Source: an uncultured Prevotellaceae bacterium
GTDB lineage: Bacteria; Bacteroidota; Bacteroidia; Bacteroidales; Bacteroidaceae
Length of the DNA stretch: 35,127 nucleotides
Direction: 5' to 3'
Assembly: GCA_902797505.1 (NCBI GenBank)
Contig: CADBSW010000045.1
Span: 1-35,127, forward strand
Numbering within the stretch: position 1 is the first letter of the stretch; every line of letters begins with the position of its first letter. Shown here one piece after another: positions 16,570-25,799 of the stretch. The translations under genes were made by a program, and so were the position numbers. The notes under the pieces are model-generated. The model saw only the letters and a list, made by a program, of their open reading frames with translations. It made no database searches and had not been told where the DNA came from.

Positions 16570-18300
16570 ATGAAAAAAATAGCATTATATATATTGTTAC
16601 TTACAGGAGCCTTGTCGTTGACTGGTTGTGCCGACGATTTCCTGGATCAGACTAATTCGTACCAGCTCAGTCAGGATAATTTCTTCACCAGCGATGAGGC
16701 TGTGAATCAGGAGATCTATCCACTCTACAACTATGTATGGTATATGTTCAACGATAAGTTCTACTATGGTATGGGTGATGGTCGTGCCAACAATATCACA
16801 GCCCAGTACTCAAACTATATCTATCCCTACACGAACTTCACAGAGACGGGCGTATCAGTGGGTCTGACAGACGCATGGCGTTCATTCTATGTGGTGGTGG
16901 CACAATCCAACAATGCCATCAACAATATCTCTAATTTCTCTACTGATGGTGTCAGTGAGACAGCAAAAAGACAGGGTGTTGCCGAGGCCCGTTTCATGCG
17001 TGGATTAGCTTATTGGTATATTGCTTCACTGTGGGGCTGTGCCATTATCTATGAGAATACCGGTGATCTGGTAAACAACTATGTTGTTGCTGCCAATCGT
17101 CAGACCGATGCCATGGAGTTTGCTATCCGTGACATGGAATATGCGGCAGTCAATCTTCCGGCATCTTCTACCGGAGGACGCGTAAACAAATATTCCGCAT
17201 ACGCAATGTTATCGCGTTTCTATCTCTCGATGGCTGGTCTGACAACCAGTGGACGTTATGACGGAAGTAATATAGCCACAGAAAGAAACCGTGGCACACG
17301 TAACGAATACTATCTCGATGCAGCAAAGAAGGCTGCTGCCAAGTGTATCAATGAAGGTCCGTATAAACTGCTCGACAACTATGCAGATCTGTTTGCGGCC
17401 TCAACCTTCAACAACAACGACGAGAGTATCTTCCAGTTACAGTGGCAGACAGGTGCTGGCAATGGTTTGGCACAGTCGATGACCCGATTTCTGGCTTGGA
17501 GCACACAGGTAAACCAAGGAAACTCTTGGGGTGGCTCTACCTATTGCTCGTATGATTTGTTTAAGGAGTTCAAGGAGTATGACGATCCTACCCTGGGCAC
17601 TACCGTTGACGATGCTATCCGCCGTCATAATAGTGTAGCATCCTATGGCGAGGTTTATCCTGAATTGTCAACAGATCCCTCCAAGCCCTATATCTATGGT
17701 GAGTCGGAGAGTGCTGGCAGTCAGGGTGCCAACGTGAAGAAATACGTGGTAGGAACCAATGCTGTTAATGGCATCTCTGTTAACAACAACTCTGGTGTTA
17801 ACACCTATATGATGCGTTTGGCAGAGGTTTACCTGAACTATGTTGAGGCTGCCCTTGGCAATAGCGTTACTACAACTGATGCTACTGCATTGAGTTATTT
17901 CAATGCCCTCCGTGCCCGTGCCGGTGTAGCACCGAAGTCAAAGATCGGTTATGAGGATATCCGTCATGAGTTCCGTGTAGAGACCGCATTCGAAGGACTC
18001 TATTGGTATTTCCTCGTACGTCGTGGTTATTACCAGCAGCAGGAGGTAGTGAACTATGTGAACAACCAGTTCCGTAATGCCAGCTATTATGAGGAGTCGA
18101 CACATGAGTACAAGTTGAGCGACACTTATACTGCTCCCGGTCCGAGTGTGTCTATAGCAACAGCAGCCAGTCTGACACTGCCGATGCCCGATACCGATCA
18201 GACGAAGAATCCGCTCCTAAAGCCCGATTCCAATGGAAATGTTGAGACCGTGGTATACGAGTTCGGTGAGCGCGAGGTTTCAGATAGCGATCTTTTCTAA
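16570..18300 (+). CDS. xusD: SusD/RagB-family surface glycan-binding lipoprotein
   Basis: The 576-residue lipoprotein has the lipobox SLTGC with acylated Cys20. ADDFLD follows, the kind of acidic tract that acts as a surface-export signal in Bacteroidota. The RagB/SusD helical repeat fold is indicated by GVAEARFMRGLAYWYIASLWG, NKYSAYAMLSRFYLSMAG and the C-terminal ALSYFNALRARAGV and DIRHEFRVETAFEGLYWYFL. It caps the SusC barrel and delivers bound oligosaccharide. Aromatic residues are abundant, but the ligand-contacting ones cannot be named from sequence. It follows susC by 18 nt and precedes the xusE-type gene by 20 nt. AAGGAGGA, an unusually good Shine-Dalgarno for this group, lies 8 nt before the ATG. 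Confidence 0.93.
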   Translation: MKKIALYILLLTGALSLTGCADDFLDQTNSYQLSQDNFFTSDEAVNQEIYPLYNYVWYMFNDKFYYGMGDGRANNITAQYSNYIYPYTNFTETGVSVGLTDAWRSFYVVVAQSNNAINNISNFSTDGVSETAKRQGVAEARFMRGLAYWYIASLWGCAIIYENTGDLVNNYVVAANRQTDAMEFAIRDMEYAAVNLPASSTGGRVNKYSAYAMLSRFYLSMAGLTTSGRYDGSNIATERNRGTRNEYYLDAAKKAAAKCINEGPYKLLDNYADLFAASTFNNNDESIFQLQWQTGAGNGLAQSMTRFLAWSTQVNQGNSWGGSTYCSYDLFKEFKEYDDPTLGTTVDDAIRRHNSVASYGEVYPELSTDPSKPYIYGESESAGSQGANVKKYVVGTNAVNGISVNNNSGVNTYMMRLAEVYLNYVEAALGNSVTTTDATALSYFNALRARAGVAPKSKIGYEDIRHEFRVETAFEGLYWYFLVRRGYYQQQEVVNYVNNQFRNASYYEESTHEYKLSDTYTAPGPSVSIATAASLTLPMPDTDQTKNPLLKPDSNGNVETVVYEFGEREVSDSDLF

Positions 18301-18320
18301 GAATAAAAAAGACAGAAGAT

Positions 18321-19697
18321 ATGAAGACAACAAAATATTTATGGATGCTGTGTATGGCCCTTCTCGCTGTCGGTTTCACCGCCTGTGAGGATGATGAGAA
18401 CTCGCAGTCATCACCTATGTCCATTTCCCAGATATATCTGGAGAATGTCAATGATACCGTGAATAAGGATCGTCCTGTGGAATTTGCGCGTCTTGGACAG
18501 CTTATCCGTATTGAGGGATCCGGGTTCACTGGTCTGAAGAAGATTCTCATCAATGGCTATGAGACTTATTTCAATAATGCCTTGATGACAGATAATAATG
18601 TATGGGTTGCACTTAATAAGGAGACACCTGTTGACAAGGCAGACGATTCTGTGCGCAATACCATTACACTCGTTAAGGATGGTACACAGTTGGTTTATCC
18701 CTTTACCATCCGTGCTGCGGCACCATCTATCACTAGTGTGGACAACACTCTTCCAAAGGCAGGGGAGAAGGTGACGGTCTATGGCAGTAACCTGCAGGAG
18801 ACAACCAGGATCATCCTTCCCGACGGCACTGAGATTACTTCTGGTATTATCAATGATGAGGAAGGAAAATTCTATAGTTTCATCATGCCTAAGGAGATCA
18901 GTAAATCAGGATCTATCACCAGTGAGGGTGCTAATGGAACGGCAGTGACACCTGCTTACTTCAATGAGTTCCGTTGCTTCATCACCGACTTTGATGATCA
19001 TGGAGAACTGGGATCATGGAGTGCTACCTATTCTACCGATGACCTGGTGGATGATCCGTTGAATACAGGACGTGGCAAGGTGGCTATGCTCGTGCCGAAT
19101 ATCAAGTTGGATGCAGGAGGCCTTGATGCCGGTTCCAACTCTTTGTTATGGGCAACAGCAGGTAATGACAACCCCAATGATGACTGGGGATCACGTATGT
19201 ACAGTGTCATTCCCGCAAACACCCCAGCTGGTGAGGTGGCTATCCAGTTTGATATCTATGTGCCAGAGCCTTGGGATTTGAGCGGACAACTCGAGATATC
19301 CTTGCAGAACAACCTGTCCAACTATGGTTATGGTTCAGGATGTACGAAATACAGCTCTCAGTATTTTAATACTGCAACCGTCTGGGTACCGTGGCTTAAT
19401 GAGAATGGCACACATACCGCTTTTACCACAGGTGAGCGCTGGCAGACCATTACCATCCCTATGACAGCCTTTGGTAACTATGATCCTACGGAGGCTCCTG
19501 ATGTCACCTTCCAGAAGATTTGCGAGGATCGCAATGCCGGATCTTATCGTAACTTCCTGATCCTCTTTGTCAACAGTGATCTGGAATTCTCAGAGAGTAT
19601 CATCTATAAGGCAAGTCTCTTCACGCAAAAGATTTATATCGACAATCTGCGTGTGGTACAGACGACACCTGTTACAGTGAGTGACTTTAACGATTAA
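18321..19697 (+). CDS. xusE: IPT/TIG-domain surface xylan-binding lipoprotein (SGBP, XusE-like)
   Basis: The 458-residue lipoprotein has acylated Cys22 followed by EDDEN, an acidic surface-export signal. Two immunoglobulin-like IPT/TIG domains cover about residues 40-215 (RLGQLIRIEGSGFTGLKKIL and LPKAGEKVTVYGSNLQ). A C-terminal glycan-binding domain follows (residues about 220-450, rich in Trp and Tyr). This is the architecture of surface glycan-binding proteins encoded after SusD, where the TIG domains act as spacers and the C-terminal domain holds the polysaccharide. In xylan loci this position is taken by XusE. It lies 20 nt after susD and 28 nt before the large xylanase gene. No enzymatic motif is present. 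Confidence 0.87.
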   Translation: MKTTKYLWMLCMALLAVGFTACEDDENSQSSPMSISQIYLENVNDTVNKDRPVEFARLGQLIRIEGSGFTGLKKILINGYETYFNNALMTDNNVWVALNKETPVDKADDSVRNTITLVKDGTQLVYPFTIRAAAPSITSVDNTLPKAGEKVTVYGSNLQETTRIILPDGTEITSGIINDEEGKFYSFIMPKEISKSGSITSEGANGTAVTPAYFNEFRCFITDFDDHGELGSWSATYSTDDLVDDPLNTGRGKVAMLVPNIKLDAGGLDAGSNSLLWATAGNDNPNDDWGSRMYSVIPANTPAGEVAIQFDIYVPEPWDLSGQLEISLQNNLSNYGYGSGCTKYSSQYFNTATVWVPWLNENGTHTAFTTGERWQTITIPMTAFGNYDPTEAPDVTFQKICEDRNAGSYRNFLILFVNSDLEFSESIIYKASLFTQKIYIDNLRVVQTTPVTVSDFND

Positions 19698-19725
19698 TCA
19701 TATATAAGATAAATATTATAAGGTT

Positions 19726-22173
19726 ATGATTAGCAATATGAAATATAAGATGGGGTTGGCAGCGATGGCAGTGGTATTGCTGACAGGTTGTGACGACCAA
19801 ATCATGCAATGGGGAACACCGGATGGTCATGCAGGTGTGACATCGGCGGAGATTCCCCTACAGGTAAAGGAAGTATTGGCAAACTACGCCAATATCAAGG
19901 AATATGCCACACAGTATACACCCAATATGACTATTGGTCTGGGTATCGGTGCCGCTATCTATACAGATGCTTCCGATCCGCGTCAGGCATTGGTAAACGA
20001 TAATTTCCAGATGATCACCCTGGGTAATGCGATGAAGGCTGACGCCTTGGTGCGAAACGATGGTTCTCTGAATTTCGCCACGGTGGATGAAGTGATTGAA
20101 TGCATGCCTAAGGACATGAAACTCTATGGACATAATTTCTTCTGGTACCAGCAGCAGAACCAGAATTATCTGAAGTCTCTGATAGCTCCTAATATCACCA
20201 TAGAAACTGATGGTGACATTGCCAGCATCTTGAAAAACGGATCATTTGATACGGGTCTCGACGGATGGATAGGCTGGGGTAACAGCTCAGAGCGTGAGTG
20301 GGATGCTACAGGAGGAACAGATGGCAGTGGTGCCGCTAAGATAATTGTTCCTAAGTCTGGTAACCAGTGGGATGTGCAGTTCTGTCAAGATCTTCCTGAA
20401 CCCCTGCAGCCCGGTAAGACGTATGTGTTACGCTTTAAGGTACGTACCAATGGAACGGGTCGTGTGCAGTGCTGTGTACAGCAGCCCAGCGGCAGTTATG
20501 CGGCTATTGGTTATGACACTCAGGAGGTAGGATCATCCTGGTATACCTTTGAAAAGGAAATCACTTATGCCGAAGACGATGGCAATCTGTACACTCGTTT
20601 ATGTATCAATACAGGAGCCGATGTAGGTACTTATTGGATCGACGACGTAGAGTTCGGCGAGAAGATCGAGGGTCCGACTAACTATTGTGATAACGGTTCC
20701 TTTGAGAGCGGTACTGACGGTTGGACGATCAACAATGCCGGAGCAGGAGTTGAGGTTGTAGAACTTGCGGATGCCGTTGACGGAAAGTATGCCTTAAAGG
20801 CAACGGCTTCAGAGTCGTCTTCCAATTATTGGGATTGTCAGGTGGTTACACCAACTATACCGACCTTCCCTGGTGAGGAGGTACGTATCTCTTTCTTCAT
20901 TAAGAGTGATCAGGCTGGTCAGGCTCGTGTATCATACGCTTCTGGTAATGAGATAACCAATCAGTGGCCTTGGGTTAATTGGACAGGAAATCAGTCGGGT
21001 TGGACAGAGGCATTCGAGACATCAACAGGTTGGTTGGAAGTTAACTATGTGATGCAGAGATTCAGTCACGACTTTGTTGATGGTGCCACCACATGGCGCT
21101 TCTGCATTGACCTTGGCAAACTGCCTGGCGTTACTTATTATATAGATAATGTACGTGTAACGAAGGTTAGCGAGGAAGAGAGTACTGCCGGTGCGAAGAG
21201 ACGCGGACCGCGTAGGGCTACGAAGATGGTCTATACCTTTAAGACAGCTGAGGAAAAGCAACAGATCCTTACTGATGCTATGGAGCAGTTTATCAAGGGT
21301 GTGGCCGACCACCTGGCAGAGAAGAATGTCGTACCAGCCGGTTATGATGTCATCAATGAGGCGATTGCCGACGGACAAGGTAATGGTGTACGTGGCTTCA
21401 ACGGTGTCTTCGGTGGATCGACAACCGACGATGAAGGTGTCACCACTTACGACGCTGCTCCTACAGAGGATACCGAGAACGGACTGCAGCTCAACTGGGG
21501 TAACAACCGCTTCTATTGGGGATACTATGTGCCCGACTATGGCGTGAAGGCCTTCCAGTTTGCAAGGAAGTACCTGCCTGCAGAGACCAAGCTCTTCATC
21601 AACGACTATAATCTCGAGACCTCACCATCGAAACTGGCAGCCCTCATCAACTGGGTGAAGGAGATTGATGCAGCCAATGGCTCTCCCATCGTAGATGGTA
21701 TCGGTACGCAGATGCACGTATCGTTCAGTCCTACAGATGATAAAGCGGCTAATGCAGAGAAACTCGCTGCCCTGAAGAGTCAGGTAGATACGCATTTCAA
21801 GACGTTGGCTGCCACAGGCAAGCTGATCCGTGTTACCGAGTTGGATATCTCTGTCAATGCAGAGTCTCCTTCTTCTGCACAATATCAGGCACAGGCCGAT
21901 GCTTACCGTATGATCTTCGAGTCTTATAAAGAGAATATTCCTTCTGCCCAGCAGCATGGTATTACCATCTGGAGTCTTACCGATGCCGATGATGAGCATG
22001 AGTATTGGTTGAAGGGACAGAAGCCGAATCTCTTCGATGCCAACTACCTGCGTAAGTGGGCTTATAAGGGTGTATGCGACGGAATTGCCGGTGAGGATCT
22101 CGGTCTGAAGTACGGTGGTGATGACTATAAGGCTTATTACGAGAAGCAGAACGTCTCTGATACGGTCAAATAG
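19726..22173 (+). CDS. xyn10C: Surface GH10 endo-1,4-beta-xylanase interrupted by two CBM4/9-type modules
   Basis: The 815-residue lipoprotein has lipobox LLTGC, acylated Cys22, then DDQ. An alternative ATG lies at 19738. The GH10 barrel is split. Its first part (residues about 40-155) carries NAMKAD and HNFFWYQQQ. Two tandem CBM4/9-like beta-sandwiches follow at about 165-310 and 318-480, each starting with a DNGSFE/KNGSFD motif and ending with YWIDDV or YYIDNV. The barrel resumes with acid/base Glu545 in DVINEAI and nucleophile Glu705 in TELDIS, ending with TIWSLTD. This insertion after strand 3 is characteristic of Bacteroidota xylanases of the Xyn10C kind, which cut xylan at the cell surface. 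A basic linker (AKRRGPRRATK) joins the second module to the barrel. Confidence 0.92.
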   Translation: MISNMKYKMGLAAMAVVLLTGCDDQIMQWGTPDGHAGVTSAEIPLQVKEVLANYANIKEYATQYTPNMTIGLGIGAAIYTDASDPRQALVNDNFQMITLGNAMKADALVRNDGSLNFATVDEVIECMPKDMKLYGHNFFWYQQQNQNYLKSLIAPNITIETDGDIASILKNGSFDTGLDGWIGWGNSSEREWDATGGTDGSGAAKIIVPKSGNQWDVQFCQDLPEPLQPGKTYVLRFKVRTNGTGRVQCCVQQPSGSYAAIGYDTQEVGSSWYTFEKEITYAEDDGNLYTRLCINTGADVGTYWIDDVEFGEKIEGPTNYCDNGSFESGTDGWTINNAGAGVEVVELADAVDGKYALKATASESSSNYWDCQVVTPTIPTFPGEEVRISFFIKSDQAGQARVSYASGNEITNQWPWVNWTGNQSGWTEAFETSTGWLEVNYVMQRFSHDFVDGATTWRFCIDLGKLPGVTYYIDNVRVTKVSEEESTAGAKRRGPRRATKMVYTFKTAEEKQQILTDAMEQFIKGVADHLAEKNVVPAGYDVINEAIADGQGNGVRGFNGVFGGSTTDDEGVTTYDAAPTEDTENGLQLNWGNNRFYWGYYVPDYGVKAFQFARKYLPAETKLFINDYNLETSPSKLAALINWVKEIDAANGSPIVDGIGTQMHVSFSPTDDKAANAEKLAALKSQVDTHFKTLAATGKLIRVTELDISVNAESPSSAQYQAQADAYRMIFESYKENIPSAQQHGITIWSLTDADDEHEYWLKGQKPNLFDANYLRKWAYKGVCDGIAGEDLGLKYGGDDYKAYYEKQNVSDTVK

Positions 22174-22184
22174 GTATTATATAA

Positions 22185-22235
22185 GGTAGAGGGGTGAAGG
22201 GTGGAAAGCAATTCCTCTTCCCCCTTTCCCCTTTT
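22185..22235 (+). repeat. Heptamer repeat and imperfect hairpin between xyn10C and xynD
   Basis: GGTAGAG, GGGTGAA and GGGTGGA form three 7-nt units. Their G-rich strand can pair with the C-rich stretch 22214-22231 in an imperfect hairpin (GGGG with CCCC, GAAGGG with CCCTTT, GGAA with TTCC) followed by TTTTG. It sits in the largest gap of the operon (84 nt) and could be a partial terminator that lowers expression of the downstream genes. Confidence 0.45.
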
Positions 22236-22257
22236 GTTTATTCTAATGAGTTAAACA

Positions 22258-23667
22258 ATGGCACAATCAATTGAACAGAAAGGTTTCTACAAACTGTCAT
22301 GGCTACAGCGTATCGGTTTTGGTGCGGGTGACCTGGCACAGAACCTGATTTATCAGACTATCTGCATGTACCTGCTGTTCTTCTACACCGATGTCTATGT
22401 GCTCGGTGGGGATGTGGCTAAATCAGCAGGATTGGCAGGTACGATGTTTCTTGTGGTTAGGCTGGTGGATGTGTTATGGGATCCCTTGGTGGGTACGTTT
22501 GTTGACAAACATAATCCGAAACTGGGAAAATACCGCTCCTATCTCATTACCGGAGGAATACCGCTGACTATCCTCGCCATTCTCTGTTTCTGGAATGGTT
22601 TCGCACCCTCATTAGTCTATGCCTATATCACCTATGTGGGCATGTCGATGCTCTACACCCTGATAAACGTACCGTATGGAGCGTTGAACTCTTCTCTCAC
22701 CCGTGACACCAATGAGATAACGATCCTTACTTCCACCCGAATGTTCATGGCTAACGTCGGTGGTTTGTGTGTATCAGCAGGCGTACCCCTGTTGGTAGCT
22801 ACCCTTGCGGGCAAGGACTTACCTCTCGAGATGGCCTTGTTTATGGGGTTGGGTTCACTGCCCTCGTTTATCTTCATGCCAATGGTACCTGCCATCAAAC
22901 GTAAGGTAGGTAAGAAGAATATGTTTTATATCTTCCTGTCGGTTGCCATCGTGGGTATGATATTACTGTATATCATCAGTAAGATGGGAACGGTGAAGGA
23001 GCATATCACACTTGTATATATCGCCCAGTTTATCAAGTCGACAGGTGTTATCGTGGCAACAGGATATATGTGGGCTTTGATTCCTGAAGTGATCTCCTAC
23101 GGAGAATGGAAGACAGGGCGCCGCATCTCGGGCATTGTGAATGCTTTGACGGGCATCTTCTTCAAGGCTGGTATGGCATTGGGAGGAGTCATTCCGGGAT
23201 GGGTGCTGGCATGGACGCACTACAAGGCTGCTGAAGAGGCACAGACATTACCAAAAGATGCCCATGCCTGGTTCTTTACCATGCTTATCTTTGCGTTGGT
23301 AGGACTGGCACTGCTCATCTTCTGCTTCACGCAGACGAAGGAACGTGTGGTGATGGATGAGAAAGAGACAAAGAATGTGAAGGTCAGCGACCTGTGGAGG
23401 GAGTTCCTCCATAACGGTCCGCTGCGCATTATTGCCCTTTTCTTCATTACAGCCTTTGCCATGATGTCGGTGGGTAATGCAGCGGGTGCTTATTTTATGA
23501 ACGACCTGGAACTACAGACACCTATGGCCCAGGAGGGTATCCGTTGGCTCGTCTGTATCATTCCCGCACTCTTACTGTTGTTGGCGATGTTTATCATTTC
23601 CAAGTATCAGTTGAGTGACGAACTGGTGGATAAGATTAACGAAGAAATCGAACAAAGAAACCAATGA
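22258..23667 (+). CDS. xynD: GPH-family sugar:cation symporter (XynD-like)
   Basis: The 469-residue integral membrane protein has about twelve hydrophobic segments. It carries the glycoside-pentoside-hexuronide:cation symporter signature: an N-terminal FGAGDLAQNLIYQ segment and VDVLWDPLVGTFVDKHNPKLG, in which the aspartates correspond to the MelB cation site. It should import xylose, xylobiose or other short xylo-oligosaccharides across the inner membrane with Na+ or H+. The stop codon overlaps the xynA start (ATGA, 23664-23667), showing translational coupling. In Prevotella bryantii the equivalent gene, xynD, also lies next to xynA and xynB. Substrate is inferred from context. Confidence 0.9.
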   Translation: MAQSIEQKGFYKLSWLQRIGFGAGDLAQNLIYQTICMYLLFFYTDVYVLGGDVAKSAGLAGTMFLVVRLVDVLWDPLVGTFVDKHNPKLGKYRSYLITGGIPLTILAILCFWNGFAPSLVYAYITYVGMSMLYTLINVPYGALNSSLTRDTNEITILTSTRMFMANVGGLCVSAGVPLLVATLAGKDLPLEMALFMGLGSLPSFIFMPMVPAIKRKVGKKNMFYIFLSVAIVGMILLYIISKMGTVKEHITLVYIAQFIKSTGVIVATGYMWALIPEVISYGEWKTGRRISGIVNALTGIFFKAGMALGGVIPGWVLAWTHYKAAEEAQTLPKDAHAWFFTMLIFALVGLALLIFCFTQTKERVVMDEKETKNVKVSDLWREFLHNGPLRIIALFFITAFAMMSVGNAAGAYFMNDLELQTPMAQEGIRWLVCIIPALLLLLAMFIISKYQLSDELVDKINEEIEQRNQ

Positions 23668-24773
23668 AGAATATAAAGACGATACTGATCATCTTTGTCA
23701 TGACATCTTTTTCCTTGTCCCTCTCTGCACAGGGACTGAAGGATGTCATGGGAAAGTATTGCCTGATTGGTGCGGCTATCAACCAATGGCAGTCGGATGA
23801 CCAAGATCCTTTGGCAACAGCTGTCTTACAGCAACATTTCAACTGTGCTGTGGCGGAGAACTGCATGAAGGCGGAGATTCTGCAACCGGCTGAGGGAATC
23901 TTCGATTTCCGTATATCGGATAAGTTCGTAGACTATTGCGAACAAAACAACCTGAAGATCATTGGTCATTGTCTGGTATGGCACTCACAGGCTCCCGACT
24001 GGATGTTTACCGACAGTTTTGGAAGACTGGTGGATCGTGAGACACTGGCTCGCCGTATCAAGGATCATATCTCCACGGTGGTAGGCCGATATAAAGGTCG
24101 GGTATACGGATGGGATGTGGTGAATGAAGCGGTGGAGGACGATGGCTCTTTCCGGCAGTCACCCTTATATAAGATTCTGGGTGAGGATTTCATAGAGATC
24201 GCTTTCCGTGCCGCCCATGAGGCAGACCCTGACGCACAACTCTACATTAACGACTATTCCATGGCGAAACCCGGCAAGCGGGAGACGATTTGTAGGATTG
24301 TCAGACAACTGAAGGAAAAAGGATTACGCATAGATGCTGTAGGTATGCAGAGTCATAATGGCATGGACTACCCCGACCTTACGGAATATGAAAAGAGTAT
24401 TGATGCGTTTGCAGCCCTTGGCGTAAAGGTGATGATGACAGAGTTGGATCTTAACGTGCTGCCTAATCCGAAGCAGTTTGGTGGTGCTGACATCAGTCAG
24501 AATTACGAATATCAACAGATGTTGAATCCTTATGTCGACGGACTACCCAAGGAAAAGGCAAAAGAGATCGAGCAGCGGTTTATGGACTTCTTCAAGATCT
24601 TTTACAAGCACCGTGATCAGATCTCACGCATCAACCTGTGGGGCATCGCCGACCATAACTCATGGCTTAACGGATGGCCGATCAAGGGGCGTACGAACTA
24701 CCCATTGCTCTTCGACCGTCAGTATAAGCCGAAACCTATCGTTCAGAAAATTATCAATTTATATAGTAAGTAA
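23664..24773 (+). CDS. xynA: GH10 endo-1,4-beta-xylanase, soluble exported form
   Basis: The 369-residue enzyme has a signal peptide (MKNIKTILIIFVMTSFSLSLSA) and no lipobox cysteine, so it is probably periplasmic. It is an uninterrupted GH10 barrel with ENCMKAEIL, canonical GHCLVWHSQAPDW, acid/base Glu155 in WDVVNEAVED and nucleophile Glu260 in MTELDLNV. The C-terminal INLWGIADHNSWL and PLLFD segments complete the active site. It would shorten xylo-oligosaccharides imported through SusC to products that the symporter can carry. It overlaps xynD by 4 nt and is followed after 10 nt by xynB. Length and motifs are normal for single-domain GH10. Confidence 0.94.
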   Translation: MKNIKTILIIFVMTSFSLSLSAQGLKDVMGKYCLIGAAINQWQSDDQDPLATAVLQQHFNCAVAENCMKAEILQPAEGIFDFRISDKFVDYCEQNNLKIIGHCLVWHSQAPDWMFTDSFGRLVDRETLARRIKDHISTVVGRYKGRVYGWDVVNEAVEDDGSFRQSPLYKILGEDFIEIAFRAAHEADPDAQLYINDYSMAKPGKRETICRIVRQLKEKGLRIDAVGMQSHNGMDYPDLTEYEKSIDAFAALGVKVMMTELDLNVLPNPKQFGGADISQNYEYQQMLNPYVDGLPKEKAKEIEQRFMDFFKIFYKHRDQISRINLWGIADHNSWLNGWPIKGRTNYPLLFDRQYKPKPIVQKIINLYSK

Positions 24774-24783
24774 TCGTTTAATC

Positions 24784-25791
24784 ATGAAAGCAAGATACCT
24801 ATTTCCACAGGATTATATGGCAGATCCCTCTGCCAATGTGTTCAACGATCGACTGTATCTCTACCCCTCACACGACCGTGACAGTGGCGAGTGCTTTGAT
24901 GATGATGGCGGTCATTTTCAGATGCTCGACTATCATGTACTGTCGTTTGGTGATGTAGAGCAGGATGCGGCTACCGATCACGGAGTAATCCTTGATGTGG
25001 AACAGGTGCCATGGGCTGAACGACAGATGTGGGATAACGATGTGGTAGAGAAAGACGGTAAGTATTTCCTTGTTTTCTCTGCCAAGGATTATAACGGTGT
25101 GTTCCGACTCGGTGTGGCAGTTGCCGACCATCCAGAGGGTCCGTTTATCCCAGAGCCTTATCCCATCCGTGGTTCGTTCTCTATTGATCCTTGTGTGTTT
25201 AAGGATGATGATGGGGAGATCTATTGTTATTTCGGTGGTCTGTGGGGCGGACAACTACAGTGGTGGATACCTGCACAACTACCATATGGCAAAGAGGGCG
25301 ATCCCACCTTACGTACCGCTTCAGACAAGAAAACACTGCTCTATATCCGTCCGGATGCTCCGGCCTTGCCCAGTTGTGTAGCCCGTATGAGCGATGATGT
25401 ACTGCAGTTTGCTGAGGCACCACGACCAGTGGTCATCCTCAACAGCGACGGAACACCCATGAAGGCTGGTGATCCTCATCGTTTCTTTGAGGCCTCTTGG
25501 ATGCATAAGTATAAAGGGAAATATTATTTCAGTTACTCCACCGGCGACAGCCATTATCTGTGTTATGCCATCGGTGATTCACCCTATGGGCCGTTCGTCT
25601 ATCAGGGCGTGATCCTTGAGCCTGTCGTGGGATGGACGACCCATCACAGTATTGTGGAATATCGTGGACAATGGTATCTCTTCTATCATGACTGCGTGCC
25701 CTCCAATGATACTACTTGGTTACGGTCGATCAAGGTACAGCGTCTTTTCTATAATGAGGATGGTACCATTCAACCAGTTATTAACGAATAA
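24784..25791 (+). CDS. xynB: GH43 beta-xylosidase/alpha-L-arabinofuranosidase, cytoplasmic
   Basis: The start at 24784 (MKARYLFPQDYMADPSANVF) gives 335 residues. The open frame extends upstream to 24532, but that part lies inside xynA and encodes nothing GH43-like. The five-bladed propeller triad is visible: base Asp14 in MADPSA, Asp135 in SIDPCVF and acid Glu236 in FFEASW; THHSIVE is also conserved. No signal peptide or membrane segment is present, so it acts in the cytoplasm on oligosaccharides imported by XynD, releasing xylose and perhaps arabinose. It resembles Prevotella XynB. It is spaced 10 nt from xynA and 8 nt from xynF. Confidence 0.9.
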   Translation: MKARYLFPQDYMADPSANVFNDRLYLYPSHDRDSGECFDDDGGHFQMLDYHVLSFGDVEQDAATDHGVILDVEQVPWAERQMWDNDVVEKDGKYFLVFSAKDYNGVFRLGVAVADHPEGPFIPEPYPIRGSFSIDPCVFKDDDGEIYCYFGGLWGGQLQWWIPAQLPYGKEGDPTLRTASDKKTLLYIRPDAPALPSCVARMSDDVLQFAEAPRPVVILNSDGTPMKAGDPHRFFEASWMHKYKGKYYFSYSTGDSHYLCYAIGDSPYGPFVYQGVILEPVVGWTTHHSIVEYRGQWYLFYHDCVPSNDTTWLRSIKVQRLFYNEDGTIQPVINE

Positions 25792-25799
25792 AAATCTTT

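Noticed and set aside
24532-24783. Upstream extension of the GH43 gene overlapping xynA
   Set aside because: The extension encodes Ser/Arg/Thr-rich sequence read out of frame from xynA, whereas a normal GH43 N-terminus begins at 24784.
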